In this document: piece after piece, positions 62,725 through 64,000 of the stretch
How the letters are laid out: every line of letters begins with the position of its first letter
Numbering within the stretch: position 1 is the first letter of the stretch
Assembly (NCBI RefSeq): GCF_000803265.1
Contig: NW_014575400.1
Span: 62,001 to 126,000 of the forward strand
Reading direction: 5' to 3'
From: Ordospora colligata OC4
Taxonomy: Eukaryota > Microsporidia > Ordosporidae
Length of the DNA: 64,000 nt
Notes under the pieces: model-generated
Told to the model about the DNA's origin: nothing
The model's input: only the letters and a program-made list of their open reading frames with translations
The model's database searches: none
Program-made: the position numbers and the translations under genes

Positions 62725-63981
62725 TCATTCATCAGAATCAACAATAATACTGTCATCTTCGTACTCCTCAGACTCATGTTCAGAACTTATCGCATCATCA
62801 ATCACCTCGCTTCTTGCCTTTATTCCTTTCTCATGGAAATACTGCTCAAGCCCTCCAAACTCATCCTTCGCCAATCCGTTGAATATGTATGCCTTGTCAC
62901 AAAAAATCGTCATATCAAATGTCTTCGCCTGCATTGTGCTAAGGTTGATTCTACTAAACTCAACCATCGTCATCACATTCAGGTCTAGTCTAAACACCTT
63001 AGGGAGAAAAATCACACAATCATCAAGCGGATAAAGCTGGCCCTCATATGCCTTCGTCGCACATCTCAAGCTCCTACTACCATCCTTAGCTTCAAATACA
63101 CTTCTTATTGGTCTTATCACACATAACGCTTGCATTATTTCAACAAAAATATCAGAAAGCATTCCAGAATACTCCTTCTTTAGTCTAGTGTCATTCGCAT
63201 TTACTTCTTCTTCACTCTCATCAAATGACAGCGCCACATACTCATACATAGTCTGTCCCTGCCTGATACATGGATCAACTCCAATCACAACATACTTCTC
63301 TCCGTCGTTTACATGTCCCTTCTCAAGTACATGCAATGACTTGATCCCTTTATATGCTATCTTGTGCTCATAGCTACTTCCAACCATCCTGAAATACTCA
63401 TGGAAAAATACAAATCCAAACTTTCCTCGTGGATAGCACAGAGACAGCCCTTCAATCTTCAATATTTCATCATCAATCATAGAACTGCAACTTCTCTTTA
63501 TCTCCTCCACTGTCCTGTTGTCACAGGCAAACCGAATCTCCATGCCCTTCAACGAAATACACAGTTCGTTCCTAACATCTACCACACCCTCAATATCATC
63601 TACTGGCACATCAAATATTGTCTTCTTACTCCTAAACTCCAATGCATTGCGACTGTTGATCCCAAGCTCTCCACTCAGAACATTTGCAATCTCAAGCTCT
63701 TTGATATACAGGTTTATCTTAAAGTGTTGTGAAAATGCCCTTTTCAGCTCTTCAGTATAGTTCTGGTCCACTCCACCAATCTCATACACACAATTCCCAA
63801 AAATCCTCATTGTCATCTTCCTTGCACCATAAAACAGCTCTGCATCCCTTATCTCGTCCCCTGTCATCACATGCGTCTTATCCTTGGTCTTTATTGCAAT
63901 ACCGTCCTTAGATATCTTGACCATGGTGTCTGCAGATGCATCAGACTTTAGCACGCAGTTACTGAGTGTCAGAACCTCCAT
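62725..63981 (-). CDS. POB3: FACT histone chaperone subunit POB3/SSRP1
   Basis: The protein has 418 residues (yeast POB3 552). POB3 with SPT16 forms FACT, which loosens and restores nucleosomes during transcription and replication. Family landmarks: VKISKDGIAIKTKDK at the N-terminus (yeast and human: G..+.+), the GIKSLHVLEKG and YVVIGVDPCIRQGQTMYEY blocks of the tandem PH domain (human: VISLDPPIKQGQTRY), YEGQLYPLDDCVIFLPK (human: SGLLYPLERGFIYVHKP) and a final acidic tail (EHESEEYEDDSIIVDSDE). The HMG box of animal SSRP1 is missing, as in yeast. Start ATG 63981 follows CCCTTGG. Confidence 0.95.
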   Translation of the reverse strand: MEVLTLSNCVLKSDASADTMVKISKDGIAIKTKDKTHVMTGDEIRDAELFYGARKMTMRIFGNCVYEIGGVDQNYTEELKRAFSQHFKINLYIKELEIANVLSGELGINSRNALEFRSKKTIFDVPVDDIEGVVDVRNELCISLKGMEIRFACDNRTVEEIKRSCSSMIDDEILKIEGLSLCYPRGKFGFVFFHEYFRMVGSSYEHKIAYKGIKSLHVLEKGHVNDGEKYVVIGVDPCIRQGQTMYEYVALSFDESEEEVNANDTRLKKEYSGMLSDIFVEIMQALCVIRPIRSVFEAKDGSRSLRCATKAYEGQLYPLDDCVIFLPKVFRLDLNVMTMVEFSRINLSTMQAKTFDMTIFCDKAYIFNGLAKDEFGGLEQYFHEKGIKARSEVIDDAISSEHESEEYEDDSIIVDSDE

Positions 63982-64000
63982 CCAAGGGATTGCTAAAACT

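Overview
The window looks like a piece of a compact microsporidian (fungal-lineage, intracellular parasite) nuclear genome. The genes are eukaryotic, mostly intron-free, shorter than their yeast or human counterparts and tightly packed. The set includes core eukaryotic machinery (condensin SMC4, RAD50, FACT subunit POB3, RPB5, RPB8, TFB4, FCP1, cullin, RPN6, NPL4, SUMO, SEC62), mitosome-type genes (adrenodoxin-like ferredoxin, PAM18), a microsporidian-type aquaporin and secreted ricin-B-like protein, and a CCC motif just 5' of many start codons. I cannot name the species from sequence alone. Base composition is AT-rich.

Layout. 1-5.4 kb: an AT-richer, subtelomere-like region with a decayed gene (269-2635) and an intact 794-residue GTPase (3027-5411). 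They share a repeated C-terminal transmembrane module but have unrelated N-termini. 5.9-13.6 kb: GPN3, an ABCG half-transporter, a TRAPP-like protein, RPN6 and ferredoxin. 13.8-26 kb: chromosome and chromatin genes (RAD50, MIS12, ARP8, CDC37, SND2/TMEM208, SUMO, PAF1, SMC4) and, between PAF1 and SMC4, an RNase P RNA gene that no ORF search would show. 26-36 kb: OGFOD1/TPA1, SEC62, two Mediator-like genes, a polytopic membrane protein, aquaporin, HAT2/RBBP4, an unusual DnaJ and NPL4. 36-50.5 kb: SEC3-like exocyst subunit, AGC kinase with a zinc domain, GAPDH, uL10/P0, a Brr2/Slh1-type helicase, RPB8, cullin, PAM18, RRP1 and TFB4. 50.5-64 kb: tRNA-Leu(CAG), FCP1, an alpha/beta hydrolase, a P-loop-less KTI12-like protein, a secreted degenerate EEP-fold protein, eL24, RPA3, RPB5, DPH1, secreted lectin-like proteins, eL43 with a 49-nt spliceosomal intron, and POB3.

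How the genes work together. There are clear functional groups: RNA polymerase II transcription (RPB5, RPB8, TFB4, FCP1, PAF1, MED18-like, POB3, HAT2, ARP8); ubiquitin/SUMO turnover (cullin, SUMO, NPL4, RPN6, CDC37 as chaperone); secretion (SEC62, SND2, SEC3, TRAPP-like); translation (P0, eL24, eL43, DPH1, TPA1, tRNA-Leu, RRP1, RNase P); and mitosome (ferredoxin, PAM18). Many gene pairs are divergent with start codons only 9-55 bp apart, which implies shared bidirectional promoters and very short 5' leaders.

Starts were chosen on ATG codons, using the CCC motif where several were possible. Intergenic stretches over about 300 bp hold only AT-rich sequence or short imperfect tandem repeats, apart from the RNase P gene.
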